Assembly: GCA_021299455.1 (NCBI GenBank)
Contig: JAJTGQ010000037.1
Location: 1 to 45,769 of the forward strand
Direction of reading: 5' to 3'
DNA: 45,769 nt
Source: Flammeovirgaceae bacterium
Lineage (GTDB): Bacteria; Bacteroidota; Bacteroidia; Cytophagales; Cyclobacteriaceae
In this document: positions 8,413-16,360 of the stretch, piece by piece
Layout: every line of letters starts with the position of its first letter
How positions within the stretch are numbered: position 1 is the stretch's first letter
Translations under genes and position numbers: made by a program
Notes under the pieces: model-generated
The model's database searches: none
Seen by the model: the letters and a program-made list of their open reading frames with translations, nothing else
What the model was told of the DNA's origin: nothing

Positions 8413-8553
8413 TCAACAATCTTTTTGTGGGCAAGGTATCGGCTTGTTAGGATTGAGCTTCTTAAAGCGCGGTTTATAACCTGAGTTAGATTTGGCGCAG
8501 GCAGAGACTACGATCAAAACAGCCAAAAAGAGAAAAATGAGCTTGGTTTTCAA
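8413..8553 (-). CDS. Tiny lipoprotein, 46 aa, TTG start
   Basis: A short frame with a TTG start: L-K-T-K, then a hydrophobic stretch IFLFLAVLIVV, a lipobox SAC at about residues 19-21, and a short basic tail ending KPIPCPQKDC. This is the architecture of a secreted lipoprotein with a mature peptide of about 26 residues holding two more cysteines. Upstream in frame there is a stop (TAA) and no ATG, so TTG (or ATT) is the only possible start. It ends 4 nt before cmk. From memory, small lipoproteins ending CPxKDC recur in Bacteroidota; no function is known to me. Confidence 0.6.
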   Translation of the reverse strand: MKTKLIFLFLAVLIVVSACAKSNSGYKPRFKKLNPNKPIPCPQKDC

Positions 8554-8741
8554 AATGGGTAGGTTTTAAAAATCAAATTTAAACCAAAATTGCAAATAGT
8601 AGCCACCTGGTCGATGAACCCCCGAAAGGAACCGATCCGTAGTCCAATCTATTCAATTTCACATTTAAAATTCCAACCTTGATTTATTCTATGGGAATGT
8701 CAACAGTTGATTAGATTTTTCTTCATTAAAAGAAATGTCAA

Positions 8742-9011
8742 ATGGAAGAATCAAACCACGAAGGCTCGGCCGAAAAGTTTTTTAGGGACTTTGGAAAGAA
8801 ATTCGATCAATTTTTGGTGGAGGCCAAAGATGCCAGTACTCGCGTGGAGGCTGACCTAAAGAAAAAATTTGAGGAGCTACAAGTAGCCGCTGACAAATTT
8901 AAAAATGACGCAGAAAACAAAGAACGTTGGAAAGAGGTAGAAGCCAGTTTGAAAAAAGCCGGTGAAGAATTGAATAATGCGGTGAAGGCTGCGTTTAAGA
9001 AAGGTCAATAA
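8742..9011 (+). CDS. Hypothetical coiled-coil protein, 89 aa
   Basis: A small, highly charged (K/E/D/A) helical protein without signal peptide or membrane segment. The pattern FRDFGKKFDQFLVEAKDAS, then VEADLKKKFEELQVAADKFK, then EASLKKAGEELNNAVKAAF suggests an amphipathic coiled coil such as a phasin- or apolipoprotein-like helix bundle, but no family is recognised. A repeat-rich spacer follows it. The 188 bp before it (8554-8741) shows no other gene. Confidence 0.65.
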   Translation: MEESNHEGSAEKFFRDFGKKFDQFLVEAKDASTRVEADLKKKFEELQVAADKFKNDAENKERWKEVEASLKKAGEELNNAVKAAFKKGQ

Positions 9012-9108
9012 GTCCATAGTCGATTTTCCATAGTCGATCGCAAATTGCCACCTCACTTACTGGCTATCGACCATGGACTATTCAACCGCGGACTGTCGAC
9101 TATTGACC
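9011..9108. repeat. Imperfect palindromic repeat in the spacer before the MATE gene
   Basis: Variants of AGTCCATAGTCGAT occur at 9011-9024 and, inverted, at 9066-9079 (one mismatch), with further GTCGA-type pieces at 9031-9037 and 9097-9105. The two arms could form a long stem. This looks like a dispersed intergenic repeat that may also end transcription from both converging genes. Confidence 0.5.
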
Positions 9109-10517
9109 TAAATTATAACTCCCTTCCATTTCCCCTGTCGGAAGATAACAATGGCAATAACCGCCATCACCGATTCGGCAATAGCAATCGCCCAAAAAAC
9201 AGCGCTCGGCCCAAGGCCAAATTGTACTGCTAGTAAGTAGGCCAACGGAATTTGGAAAAGCCAATAGCCAAACAAATTAAGAATGGTTGGGGTCTTGGTA
9301 TCTCCTGCACCATTAAACGATTGAACAATCACCATTCCATATCCGTAAAAGACATAGCCAAAAGCCACAATCTTAAGACATTGGGCGCCATAGCGAATTA
9401 CTTCTTCATTGGATGAAAAGATTCGCATGATTGGGTCTGAGACAAAATAAAAAGTGATGGATATCAAGCCGAGGAAAACCATATTCAAAAAACCAGCCGT
9501 CCATACAGATTGCTCTGCCCTCTCCGGTTTTTGGGCACCCAGGTTTTGACCTACCAACGTTGCTGCTGCATTGGCCATGCCCCAAGAGGGTAGAATCGTA
9601 AATATGATTACCCGAATAGCAAACTGATAGCCAGCGAAGGCAGCACTCCCAAAAGTTACAATAATCCTTGCCATAAAAAGCCAGCTGGCGGTAGAAATCA
9701 AAAACTGCCCGATGTTACCCGCTGATACCTTCACAAGGCGGGTGATAATATTCCAATCGATTTTTATATTTTCCTTGTGAATTTTGATGACTCCCTTTTC
9801 GCCTGAGAGATAGTACAGTTGGTAAAGCACACCAGCACCTCTTCCAGTATTAGTAGCAATAGCTGCCCCCTCCACTCCTAGTGCAGGAATGGGTCCCCAT
9901 CCAAAAATGAGTATCGGATCAAGAATCATGTTTAATATATTGGCTATCCATAACGAGTGCATAGCAATGGCTGCACTACCCGCACCGCGGAAAATAGCGT
10001 TCACTAAAAACAAAGCAACGATGGTAATATTCCCAATCAACATCCATTGTGTATATCCTGAGCCAACTGAAATCACACTCTCCGATGCGCCCATCAACCG
10101 CAGCACATCATCATAAAAGAAAATTCCTGCCAGAGTAATCACAATCGAAACAATCAAACCAATGTAAAGAGCGTTAACTGCTGCCACTGCCGCACCTGGC
10201 TGATCCTTTTCCCCGATGCGCCTCGCTACCATGGCCGTAGCCGCCATACCCAAACCCATCGCTAACGAATAAACAATCGCCAATACTGATTCAGTCAAGC
10301 CTACCGCGGTCACTGCATCGTTGTTATTTAGTTTGCTGATAAAAAATATGTCCACCACCGCCAGCAAGGACTCCATCGCCATTTCCAAAATCATGGGAAT
10401 GGACAAGAGAAAAATGGCGCGATTGATACTTCCTTCGGTGAAGTTTTGTTCGGAGCCTTTTACGGCTTCTTTGAATAAGCGAAAAATAGAAAATGCCTTA
10501 GTTGTAAAAGCTTTCAT
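9108..10517 (-). CDS. MATE-family efflux transporter
   Basis: 469 residues with about twelve membrane helices, of the NorM/DinF-like multidrug and toxic compound extrusion family, which exports cationic compounds in exchange for Na+ or H+. Typical stretches are SIPMILEMAMESLLAVVDIFFIS near the N-terminus, WGMANAAATLVGQNLGA in the middle and VVQSFNGAGDTKTPT in the second half. The substrate cannot be told. A perfect 7-bp hairpin (10569-10575 with 10581-10587) lies in the region before the gene. Confidence 0.92.
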   Translation of the reverse strand: MKAFTTKAFSIFRLFKEAVKGSEQNFTEGSINRAIFLLSIPMILEMAMESLLAVVDIFFISKLNNNDAVTAVGLTESVLAIVYSLAMGLGMAATAMVARRIGEKDQPGAAVAAVNALYIGLIVSIVITLAGIFFYDDVLRLMGASESVISVGSGYTQWMLIGNITIVALFLVNAIFRGAGSAAIAMHSLWIANILNMILDPILIFGWGPIPALGVEGAAIATNTGRGAGVLYQLYYLSGEKGVIKIHKENIKIDWNIITRLVKVSAGNIGQFLISTASWLFMARIIVTFGSAAFAGYQFAIRVIIFTILPSWGMANAAATLVGQNLGAQKPERAEQSVWTAGFLNMVFLGLISITFYFVSDPIMRIFSSNEEVIRYGAQCLKIVAFGYVFYGYGMVIVQSFNGAGDTKTPTILNLFGYWLFQIPLAYLLAVQFGLGPSAVFWAIAIAESVMAVIAIVIFRQGKWKGVII

Positions 10518-10717
10518 TATGAAAAATTAAAAGTATGAAAAAATGAAGAAATCCCTTCCGGGAAACGATTTGGTCTTTGCGACCAAAAATGATCATCGAA
10601 GCTTCTTAAGCGAGGACGAACAAGATAAAGGACTTCATGGGCTTTACAATTTGCAAGTCTCAATGACTTAGTGCAAAGATGGGGAAAAGTTTTAACTTTC
10701 TAATCTCAAGATAATAG

Positions 10718-10746
10718 CTTTTGGAAAGTTCCAAACTTTCCAAAAG
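10718..10746. repeat. REP palindrome upstream of RAYT-1
   Basis: A perfect 13-bp inverted repeat CTTTTGGAAAGTT / AACTTTCCAAAAG with a 3-nt loop. It lies 31 bp before the ATG of the RAYT gene. An almost identical copy sits inside the gene at 10981-11007. Confidence 0.8.
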
Positions 10747-10777
10747 TTTGAAATCTATTAGTAACCTGTCAAAAAGT

Positions 10778-11362
10778 ATGGAACCTCGAAAGCTTTACCA
10801 TCTTTATAACCACGCCAACGGTTTTGAAAATCTGTTCCTGTCGGACGAAAACTATCGTTATTTTCTACATAGATACCAACACTTCATCAGTCCCGTGGCT
10901 GATACATTCGCCTATTGTCTGATGCCTAACCATATTCATTTTTTAGTTCAAGTAAAAACAGAAGAGGAAATTGAATCAGTTTTTGGAAGGTTCGAAACTT
11001 TCCAAAAGTTAGAATATCGAATAAGTAAGCAATTCAGTAACCTATTTAGTGGCTACACGCAAGCTTTCAACAAAATGTACAATCGCAAAGGCAGCCTATT
11101 CATACCCAATTTTAAACGAAAAGAAATAACCGATGATCGCTACATTACCAATATCATTTGTTACATCCATTGCAATCCTATCTATCATGGATTCGCAAAA
11201 AATATTTCCGACTGGCAACGGAGTTCGTATCAACTAATTCTAAATGACACACCAGCGTTTATCAAACGGGAGGAAGTGTTAGAATGGTTTGGCAACCGAA
11301 ATGAATTCGAAAAAATCCACCTCCAAGAATTGAACAACAAAAGACCAACATTTGATTTTTAG
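10778..11362 (+). CDS. REP-associated tyrosine transposase (RAYT-1)
   Basis: Y1-type HUH endonuclease that cuts single-stranded REP hairpins. From the ATG at 10778 it has 194 residues: LYHLYNHANGFENLF, the HUH motif in MPNHIHFLV (His52, His54), the candidate catalytic Tyr93 in SGYTQAFNK, RKGSLFIPNFKRKEI, and the C-terminal WQRSSYQ...EVLEWFGNR. An upstream TTG at 10721 would add 19 residues, but that stretch is the REP palindrome. Residues ~68-77 (VFGRFETFQK) are encoded by an internal REP palindrome. It is paralogous to the RAYT at 43575. Confidence 0.9.
   Translation: MEPRKLYHLYNHANGFENLFLSDENYRYFLHRYQHFISPVADTFAYCLMPNHIHFLVQVKTEEEIESVFGRFETFQKLEYRISKQFSNLFSGYTQAFNKMYNRKGSLFIPNFKRKEITDDRYITNIICYIHCNPIYHGFAKNISDWQRSSYQLILNDTPAFIKREEVLEWFGNRNEFEKIHLQELNNKRPTFDF
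10981..11007. repeat. REP palindrome inside the RAYT-1 coding region
   Basis: TTTTGGAAGGTT / AACTTTCCAAAA with a 3-nt loop, one G-T wobble in the stem. It nearly copies the palindrome at 10718-10746 and is read in frame as residues 68-77. Confidence 0.75.
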
Positions 11363-11370
11363 GGTTGAGA

Positions 11371-11403
11371 AAACCTCTAAGGCTTCAAAAATCCTGAAGG
11401 TTG
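11371..11403. repeat. REP-like inverted repeat between RAYT-1 and the LytTR regulator
   Basis: AACCTCTAAGG...CTTCA...TGAAGGTT forms an imperfect stem (AACCT with AGGTT, CTTCA with TGAAG). It differs from the REP of RAYT-1. It may act as terminator for the two converging genes. Confidence 0.4.
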
Positions 11404-11415
11404 ATAGTTGACAAA

Positions 11416-12132
11416 TCATTTATCTCTTTTCACAGAAAGTGCAGCCATGGCAGATTTTTTAAATGCCCTGCCTATCGGAAGTTCCTTCCCTTTGATTTCA
11501 ATGCTGTCCGAGGAGATAGCTGAAATGTACTGGGTGTTAATAATGAACGAGCGATGTATCCGAACAAATGAACCGCTGGGGAGTATGGATTCAAGAGAGC
11601 TGATGTTTTCGCGAGTAACCAAGGTAACTTCTTTTAAATGCACCTTCACATAATCATCTAAACTTTCGATGTAAATGATTTCTTGCAAATGTATCTTATG
11701 ATTTTTTCGATCTGCCTTCAAATAAATGAAAGCCGATGATTTTTCCGGATCTAAGACTTCACCTGTTTTTCCTTCCAATCGCTTATCAAAAAATTTATTG
11801 ACTGATTTAGTAAACCGCTCAAACGAGATCGGTTTTAATAAATAGTCCACTACATCTAAATCAAAAGCTTCGGGCGCAAAATCACGGTAGGCGGTTGTTA
11901 AGATAATCGCGGGCGGATTTTTAAGAGTGCCTATAAATTGCAGGCCGTTGATCTCAGGCATTTGAATATCTAAAAAAAGAAGATCGACTTTTGACGTTCG
12001 CAAAAAATTGCCAGCTTCAATGGCATTGGTGCACTCCCCTGCCAATTCCAAACTTTGAATTTTTGAAATATGTGAGATCATGAGCTTTCTCGCCAATGGT
12101 TCATCATCTATAACAAGGCACCTGATCTTCAT
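11416..12132 (-). CDS. LytTR-family response regulator
   Basis: 238 residues: an N-terminal receiver domain (VIDDEPLARK, phospho-acceptor Asp55 in LLFLDIQMPEI, then VVDYLLKPISFERF) and a C-terminal LytTR DNA-binding domain (about 135-235: IIYIESLDDYVKVHL, FVRIHRSFIINTQYI, ELPIGRAFK). It works with the adjacent histidine kinase, whose stop lies just before this ATG. The likely target is the divergent membrane operon starting at 13388. Confidence 0.93.
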   Translation of the reverse strand: MKIRCLVIDDEPLARKLMISHISKIQSLELAGECTNAIEAGNFLRTSKVDLLFLDIQMPEINGLQFIGTLKNPPAIILTTAYRDFAPEAFDLDVVDYLLKPISFERFTKSVNKFFDKRLEGKTGEVLDPEKSSAFIYLKADRKNHKIHLQEIIYIESLDDYVKVHLKEVTLVTRENISSLESILPSGSFVRIHRSFIINTQYISAISSDSIEIKGKELPIGRAFKKSAMAALSVKRDK

Positions 12133-12133
12133 A

Positions 12134-13174
12134 TCATGAATTTAAAACCAACCGAACGGAAAACTGATCAGCCAAAGCACTGTCAATTTGCAAAGAATAT
12201 TTTTCAGGATATAAATGATCCAATTGACTACGCAAATTAGAAAGCCCAATGCCGGCACCGTGCTTGGCCGGCCGACCACTGTTGCTGATTTCAATTGTTG
12301 TACTATGAGGCGAGCTATGAATATGTATTTTTATCCAAGCTTTTCCAGCCGTTTTCATTACACCATGCTTAAATGAATTTTCAATCAGCGTAATCAGCAT
12401 CATCGGACCAATTTGCTTTTCATTGATATTGCCTTCAATTGTTTTGCTAATTTCAATTCGGTCTTCGTACCGCAATAGCTCCAAAGCAATATAATTATCT
12501 ACTTGCTTCAGCTCGCTTTCCAGGGGAACAAGCATGGCTTTGCCTTGATGAAGTACATAGTCCAAAATTTCACTTAGCTGAAGAATTGCTTGTGGTGCTC
12601 TATCGGATTTCGCGGTAGTAAGATAATAAAGGTTGTTCAATGTATTGAATAGAAAGTGTGGGTTGAGTTGTACTTTTAAAAACCTCAACTCGGTTTCAAT
12701 CTTATCGCGCATCAGCTTTTGATAATCCTCTTTGGACTGCTTCCAATGCAATAACATCTTGATGCCCATCGCAAAGAAGACCACCATTAACAAAGAGGCT
12801 AGTAAAAAAAATAAATCAATGGAAGCGGGGCTCATGTCGTGAATATTCAGTTCAGCCATCACAATAAACGTTACTGCTGAAATCATCATTTCCAGGAAAA
12901 GCGATCCGACAAGCGCATAAACAAAATAGGCGGCAAAATAGGCATAGCGCTCCTTCATTAGATAATTGGGCACCAGGTAATAGTTCAGGAAATAAGTGGT
13001 GAAAATGGTGACGGGCATCAACAGACCGACAAAGAAAAATGTCTGGAGGTAGTTATTATTTTTGCGCCCAAAAAAAATCACATACAACGCCAACACGAAC
13101 AGCCAAAAGAAAACATGGATCACCCACCGTTGGCGAGTGAAAACATAATCCAACCAAGTTGTCGTTCGATTCAT
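12134..13174 (-). CDS. LytS-type sensor histidine kinase
   Basis: 346 residues with four predicted N-terminal membrane helices (about 17-160), then the His_kinase domain (PF06580) with the phospho-accepting His in LNPHFLFNTLNNLYYL and a C-terminal ATPase domain (MMLITLIENSFKHG, GAGIGLSNLRSQL). There is no periplasmic sensor domain; sensing is presumably within the membrane. It is coupled to the LytTR regulator that follows by one base. Confidence 0.92.
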   Translation of the reverse strand: MNRTTTWLDYVFTRQRWVIHVFFWLFVLALYVIFFGRKNNNYLQTFFFVGLLMPVTIFTTYFLNYYLVPNYLMKERYAYFAAYFVYALVGSLFLEMMISAVTFIVMAELNIHDMSPASIDLFFLLASLLMVVFFAMGIKMLLHWKQSKEDYQKLMRDKIETELRFLKVQLNPHFLFNTLNNLYYLTTAKSDRAPQAILQLSEILDYVLHQGKAMLVPLESELKQVDNYIALELLRYEDRIEISKTIEGNINEKQIGPMMLITLIENSFKHGVMKTAGKAWIKIHIHSSPHSTTIEISNSGRPAKHGAGIGLSNLRSQLDHLYPEKYSLQIDSALADQFSVRLVLNS

Positions 13175-13240
13175 CTGTCTGCATAATTAGGAAAAATCCC
13201 GCAAGACTTATTTAAAAACAGCAGATTAGAGGCTGTTCAC

Positions 13241-13273
13241 ACCTTTTCGACAACATTGAATACCTTTTCGCCA
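13241..13273. promoter_or_regulatory. Direct repeat, candidate LytTR operator
   Basis: ACCTTTTCGACA (13241-13252) and ACCTTTTCGCCA (13262-13273) match at 11 of 12 positions and are spaced 21 bp apart, two helical turns. LytTR regulators usually bind pairs of direct repeats on one helix face at about this spacing. The pair lies between the LytS gene and the divergent membrane operon. It does not match the textbook LytTR consensus. Confidence 0.4.
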
Positions 13274-13387
13274 CATCCTTTGCCAGGACTTCAATAACCC
13301 TTTTGTGATGGCCAATTCGTCAGAAAGAAAAAATTTTGATGCTTTTATGCTTTAACCTTGCTGAAACAAAAACTAAAACTAAACTTT

Positions 13388-13780
13388 ATGAAAACTATGC
13401 TCGCTTTATCAATTACTGAACTACATAATGACGGAGGTATTGTCTTTATGGTTCCCCTGTCGATTTTATTGACCATCAACATTGGTCTGGTCATCTATTC
13501 CATTTTCAGACTTTCTCAAAAAAGAGAGGTATCAAAATTTGTTGAAGCGGTGAGGCAGATTGGCGTTCTAGCCGCAGCTTTTGGAGCAGCCTCTACTATT
13601 CTTGGATTATTCCAAGCTTTTGGCGCACTATCGGAGGGTACGCAAGTGTGGCCTTTTCAAGTTGTTATGGGAGGTATGAGAGTAGCCGTGATAACTGCCA
13701 TGTATGGGCTATTCATCTTTTGTTTGTCCCTCCTCGCTTGTATTATTCTTAAATTGACTTCAAAAAATATCGTAGACTAA
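13388..13780 (+). CDS. Small MotA/TolQ/ExbB-like membrane protein
   Basis: 130 residues from the ATG at 13388; an upstream TTG at 13358 would add ten, less likely. Three predicted helices. The central part IGVLAAAFGAASTILGLFQAFGALSEG and MGGMRVAVITAMYGLFIFCLSLL resembles the core of MotA/TolQ/ExbB proton channel proteins (GxxGTVxGxxxAF...ALxTTxxGL), which couple ion flow to work. It is shorter than ExbB, and no ExbD/TolR partner follows. It is followed after 4 nt by another membrane protein gene and lies opposite the LytS/LytTR pair, which suggests regulation by that pair. Confidence 0.65.
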   Translation: MKTMLALSITELHNDGGIVFMVPLSILLTINIGLVIYSIFRLSQKREVSKFVEAVRQIGVLAAAFGAASTILGLFQAFGALSEGTQVWPFQVVMGGMRVAVITAMYGLFIFCLSLLACIILKLTSKNIVD

Positions 13781-13784
13781 TCTG

Positions 13785-14111
13785 ATGAATGAATTTATTC
13801 TTCTTCTGGTAATCAATGCGGCCCTTGCCGGGGTTGTTATCACTTACTGGAGGAAGAGTAATCTTGATATTGCTTTTACTGGTGTAGGCAAATACATTTT
13901 CATTCTTTTAGCAGGATGGATTGGATTCTCAATAATAATCGGACTCTTTCTTGCTTTTCAAGATCTGGAAAATTCAAAAGTGTTTTCATACCAACTATTG
14001 CTTGGAGATGTAATAGTTGTTCTTCGCTTCATCGCAGTTGGATTGGTGTTGACTTTTCTTCTTACTTGGGCTACCGTCCGGTTTTCAGAACGGCTTATGA
14101 AAAAAAAATAG
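13785..14111 (+). CDS. Small three-helix membrane protein, 108 aa
   Basis: Three predicted membrane helices (about 3-20, 35-56 and 75-97) and a basic tail RFSERLMKKK. It shares a general layout with its upstream neighbour (IGLFLAFQDLENSKVFSYQLLLGDVIVVLRFIAVG compares loosely with ILGLFQAFGALSEG...FQVVMGGMRVAV), so the pair may be diverged paralogues forming one complex. No family is recognised with confidence. Confidence 0.6.
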   Translation: MNEFILLLVINAALAGVVITYWRKSNLDIAFTGVGKYIFILLAGWIGFSIIIGLFLAFQDLENSKVFSYQLLLGDVIVVLRFIAVGLVLTFLLTWATVRFSERLMKKK

Positions 14112-14181
14112 ATACTTTTTGTTTGTTCAGACTGGTAGTCAGCTATACACAAGACCTTCTACTTCTCTAACAGCCATCAAT

Positions 14182-14210
14182 AAAAAAGGGAGCTCATCGC
14201 TCCCTTTTTT
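14182..14210. terminator. Bidirectional terminator
   Basis: GGGAGC/GCTCCC stem extended by A6/T6 with a 5-nt loop. It serves the + strand membrane operon and the minus-strand tsf operon. Confidence 0.9.
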
Positions 14211-14229
14211 TTATCAGTGAACTTGTCAA

Positions 14230-15057
14230 CTATCCAATTGCTACTCTCTTGAATTCTACCACTGTCAATCCTTTGGTCACGCTGTCCAAATATTGCGCGA
14301 CAGTTTTCGAATTGTCCTTCACAAAAGTCTGAGGAAGTAATGTGCTTTCCTTAAAGAACTTGTTCAACTTACCTTGCGCAATTTTTTCAATCATGTGCTC
14401 CGGCTTGCCTTCTGCCAAAATTTGAGCCTTGGCAATCTCCATTTCTTTTTCAATCAATGTCTTGTCAACTTCGCTTTCATTCACCGCTACTGGGTTCATG
14501 GCAGCTATTTGCATACCAATGTCTTTTCCCGCTTCGGTTACGTCTTTGCCATTTACACCTTTCAAAGAAACCAATACGCCTAATTTGCTTCCTGAGTGGA
14601 TGTAAGGAACAACAGCCTCACCCTTCATGTGGATGAATGAGCTTACTTCCAACTTCTCTCCGATCTTGCCGACCAACTCAGTGATCTTGTCATTCAATGA
14701 AAGACCACCGACTACTTCAGCTAACAAAGCTTCCTTCGTTGCAGGCTTTTTTGCAAAAGCAGTTTCAGCAATCAACTTGCCTAAATTTTGAAACTCATCG
14801 TTTTTCGCAACAAAATCAGTTTCACAATTTAATGCGATCAATACGGCTTCTTTTTTATCGTCAGAAACTTTAACGAACACAGAGCCTTCTTTTGCATCTC
14901 TATCTGAGCGGGAAGCAGAAACTTTCTGTCCTTTCTTTCTCAATATTTCAATAGCCTTGTCAAAGTCACCCTCTGCTTCGGTTAAAGCTTTTTTACAATC
15001 CATCATACCTGCACCGGTCATGGTGCGGAGTTTGTTTACGTCTTGTGCGCTAATCAT
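14230..15057 (-). CDS. tsf: Translation elongation factor Ts
   Basis: Guanine nucleotide exchange factor for EF-Tu. 275 residues: N-terminal UBA-like domain with the signature LRTMTGAGMMDCKKALTEA, then LNCETDFVAKNDEF of the core and IAQGKLNKFFKESTLLPQTFVKD near the C-terminus. It is the last gene of rplM-rpsI-rpsB-tsf. A hairpin followed by T residues lies in the gap between rpsB and tsf, and no obvious promoter lies downstream of it. Confidence 0.97.
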   Translation of the reverse strand: MISAQDVNKLRTMTGAGMMDCKKALTEAEGDFDKAIEILRKKGQKVSASRSDRDAKEGSVFVKVSDDKKEAVLIALNCETDFVAKNDEFQNLGKLIAETAFAKKPATKEALLAEVVGGLSLNDKITELVGKIGEKLEVSSFIHMKGEAVVPYIHSGSKLGVLVSLKGVNGKDVTEAGKDIGMQIAAMNPVAVNESEVDKTLIEKEMEIAKAQILAEGKPEHMIEKIAQGKLNKFFKESTLLPQTFVKDNSKTVAQYLDSVTKGLTVVEFKRVAIG

Positions 15058-15095
15058 ACTTTATTAATTAAAAATTTACTTTTACTAATACCCTA

Positions 15096-15129
15096 AAAAA
15101 CAAAACATCGACTTTAAGGCCGATGTTTT
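15096..15129 (-). terminator. Terminator or attenuator between rpsB and tsf
   Basis: AAAACATCG/CGATGTTTT stem with a 10-nt loop (15102-15129), followed on the minus strand by a T-rich run. Because tsf lies downstream with no clear promoter, partial read-through is likely and would set the S2 to EF-Ts ratio. Confidence 0.6.
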
Positions 15130-15149
15130 GATTATTTAAAATCGGCCGT

Positions 15150-15172
15150 ACCTGCCTTGCCGGGAGGCAGGC
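15150..15172. repeat. CCTGCCT/AGGCAGG palindrome
   Basis: CCTGCCT (15151-15157) and AGGCAGG (15165-15171) with a 7-nt loop. From memory similar CCTGCC...GGCAGG palindromes are dispersed in Bacteroidota genomes. It lies just after the rpsB stop and could add to the attenuating structure there. Confidence 0.45.
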
Positions 15173-15193
15173 GTGAGTTTGGCCAATCAACAA

Positions 15194-15961
15194 TTAATTT
15201 GTCTCTACGGCTTCGTCAACTTTCTTCTTATCATCTTCCTCTTTCTTCATCCCAGCTTCTTCCTTATCCTTTTTACGCTCCATCAACGCTTCTTCCATGG
15301 CCTTGCCCAAATGGTTGGTAATGATCGAGATCGACTTGAACGCATCATCATTGGCAGGAATCGGGAAATCAATATTCGAAGGATCTGAATTGGTATCTAC
15401 CATTGCAAAAACCGGAATATTTAGTTTTTGAGCTTCTGCAACGGCAATGTGCTCGCGCTTTACGTCAATCACAAACAAAGCGGCAGGCAAGCGATTCAAA
15501 TCAGTAATACCACCTAACAATTTCTCTAATTTCGCTTTCTCACGGGCAATCATCAACCGCTCACGCTTGGCCAGGTTGTTGAAGGCATCATCCTTCATCA
15601 ACTTGTCAATCTGAGCCAATTTCTTCAATGACTTACGGATAGTAGCAAAATTGGTCAACATACCACCCAACCAACGCTCGGTTACGAAAGGCATGTTAAG
15701 ACGAGTTGCTTCCTGGTTGATAATGTCCTTTGCTTGCTTTTTCGTAGCAACAAACATGATCTTACGGCCAGAGCGTATGATGTTTTTCATCGCATAGGTC
15801 GCTTCTTCCAGACACTTTAGCGTCTTGTTCAAATCAATAATATGGATGCCGTTATTCTCCATGTAGATGTACTCTGCCATCTTAGGATTCCACTTTCTGG
15901 TCAAGTGTCCAAAATGAACACCTGCATCCATCAAACTCTGAGTTGTTATATTCTCTGCCAT
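15194..15961 (-). CDS. rpsB: 30S ribosomal protein S2
   Basis: 255 residues. Motifs: LMDAGVHFGHLTRKWNPKMAEYI at the N-terminus, FVATKKQAKDII, RWLGGMLTNFATI and the IPVFAMVDTNSDPSNIDFPIPANDDA signature. The C-terminal ~30 residues are a charged K/E/D tail of the kind seen in many Bacteroidota S2 proteins. It starts 9 nt after rpsI. Confidence 0.97.
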   Translation of the reverse strand: MAENITTQSLMDAGVHFGHLTRKWNPKMAEYIYMENNGIHIIDLNKTLKCLEEATYAMKNIIRSGRKIMFVATKKQAKDIINQEATRLNMPFVTERWLGGMLTNFATIRKSLKKLAQIDKLMKDDAFNNLAKRERLMIAREKAKLEKLLGGITDLNRLPAALFVIDVKREHIAVAEAQKLNIPVFAMVDTNSDPSNIDFPIPANDDAFKSISIITNHLGKAMEEALMERKKDKEEAGMKKEEDDKKKVDEAVETN

Positions 15962-15970
15962 GCTTATCGA

Positions 15971-16357
15971 TTAACGCTTACTGAATTGGAACTTCCTTCT
16001 TGCTTTTCTACGACCTGGTTTCTTTCTCTCCACCATGCGTGAATCACGTGTCATCAAACCTTCTTTTCGCAGGGCAGGACGATTTTCATTGTTGATCGTA
16101 ACCAATGCACGGGCAATCCCTAAACGAATCGCTTCGGCTTGACCTTTCGTACCACCGCCTTCTACACTCACATTCACATCATAGCTGCCTTCCAGTTTTA
16201 CCAGGGTAAGCGCCTGCTTCACAGTTGTTTGAAGTATCTCTGACGGAAAATAATCTTTCAATTCTCTCTCGTTCACAATAATATGACCGTTGCCGGGCTT
16301 TACATAAACCCTGGCTACTGAGGTCTTTCTCCGTCCGATGGTGTTGATTATCTCCAT
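15971..16357 (-). CDS. rpsI: 30S ribosomal protein S9
   Basis: 128 residues; GRRKTSVARVYVKPGNG at the N-terminus, the GGGTKGQAEAIRLGIARALV core and the basic tail KKPGRRKARRKFQFSKR that reaches the decoding centre. It starts 3 nt after rplM. Confidence 0.98.
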   Translation of the reverse strand: MEIINTIGRRKTSVARVYVKPGNGHIIVNERELKDYFPSEILQTTVKQALTLVKLEGSYDVNVSVEGGGTKGQAEAIRLGIARALVTINNENRPALRKEGLMTRDSRMVERKKPGRRKARRKFQFSKR

Positions 16358-16360
16358 GTA

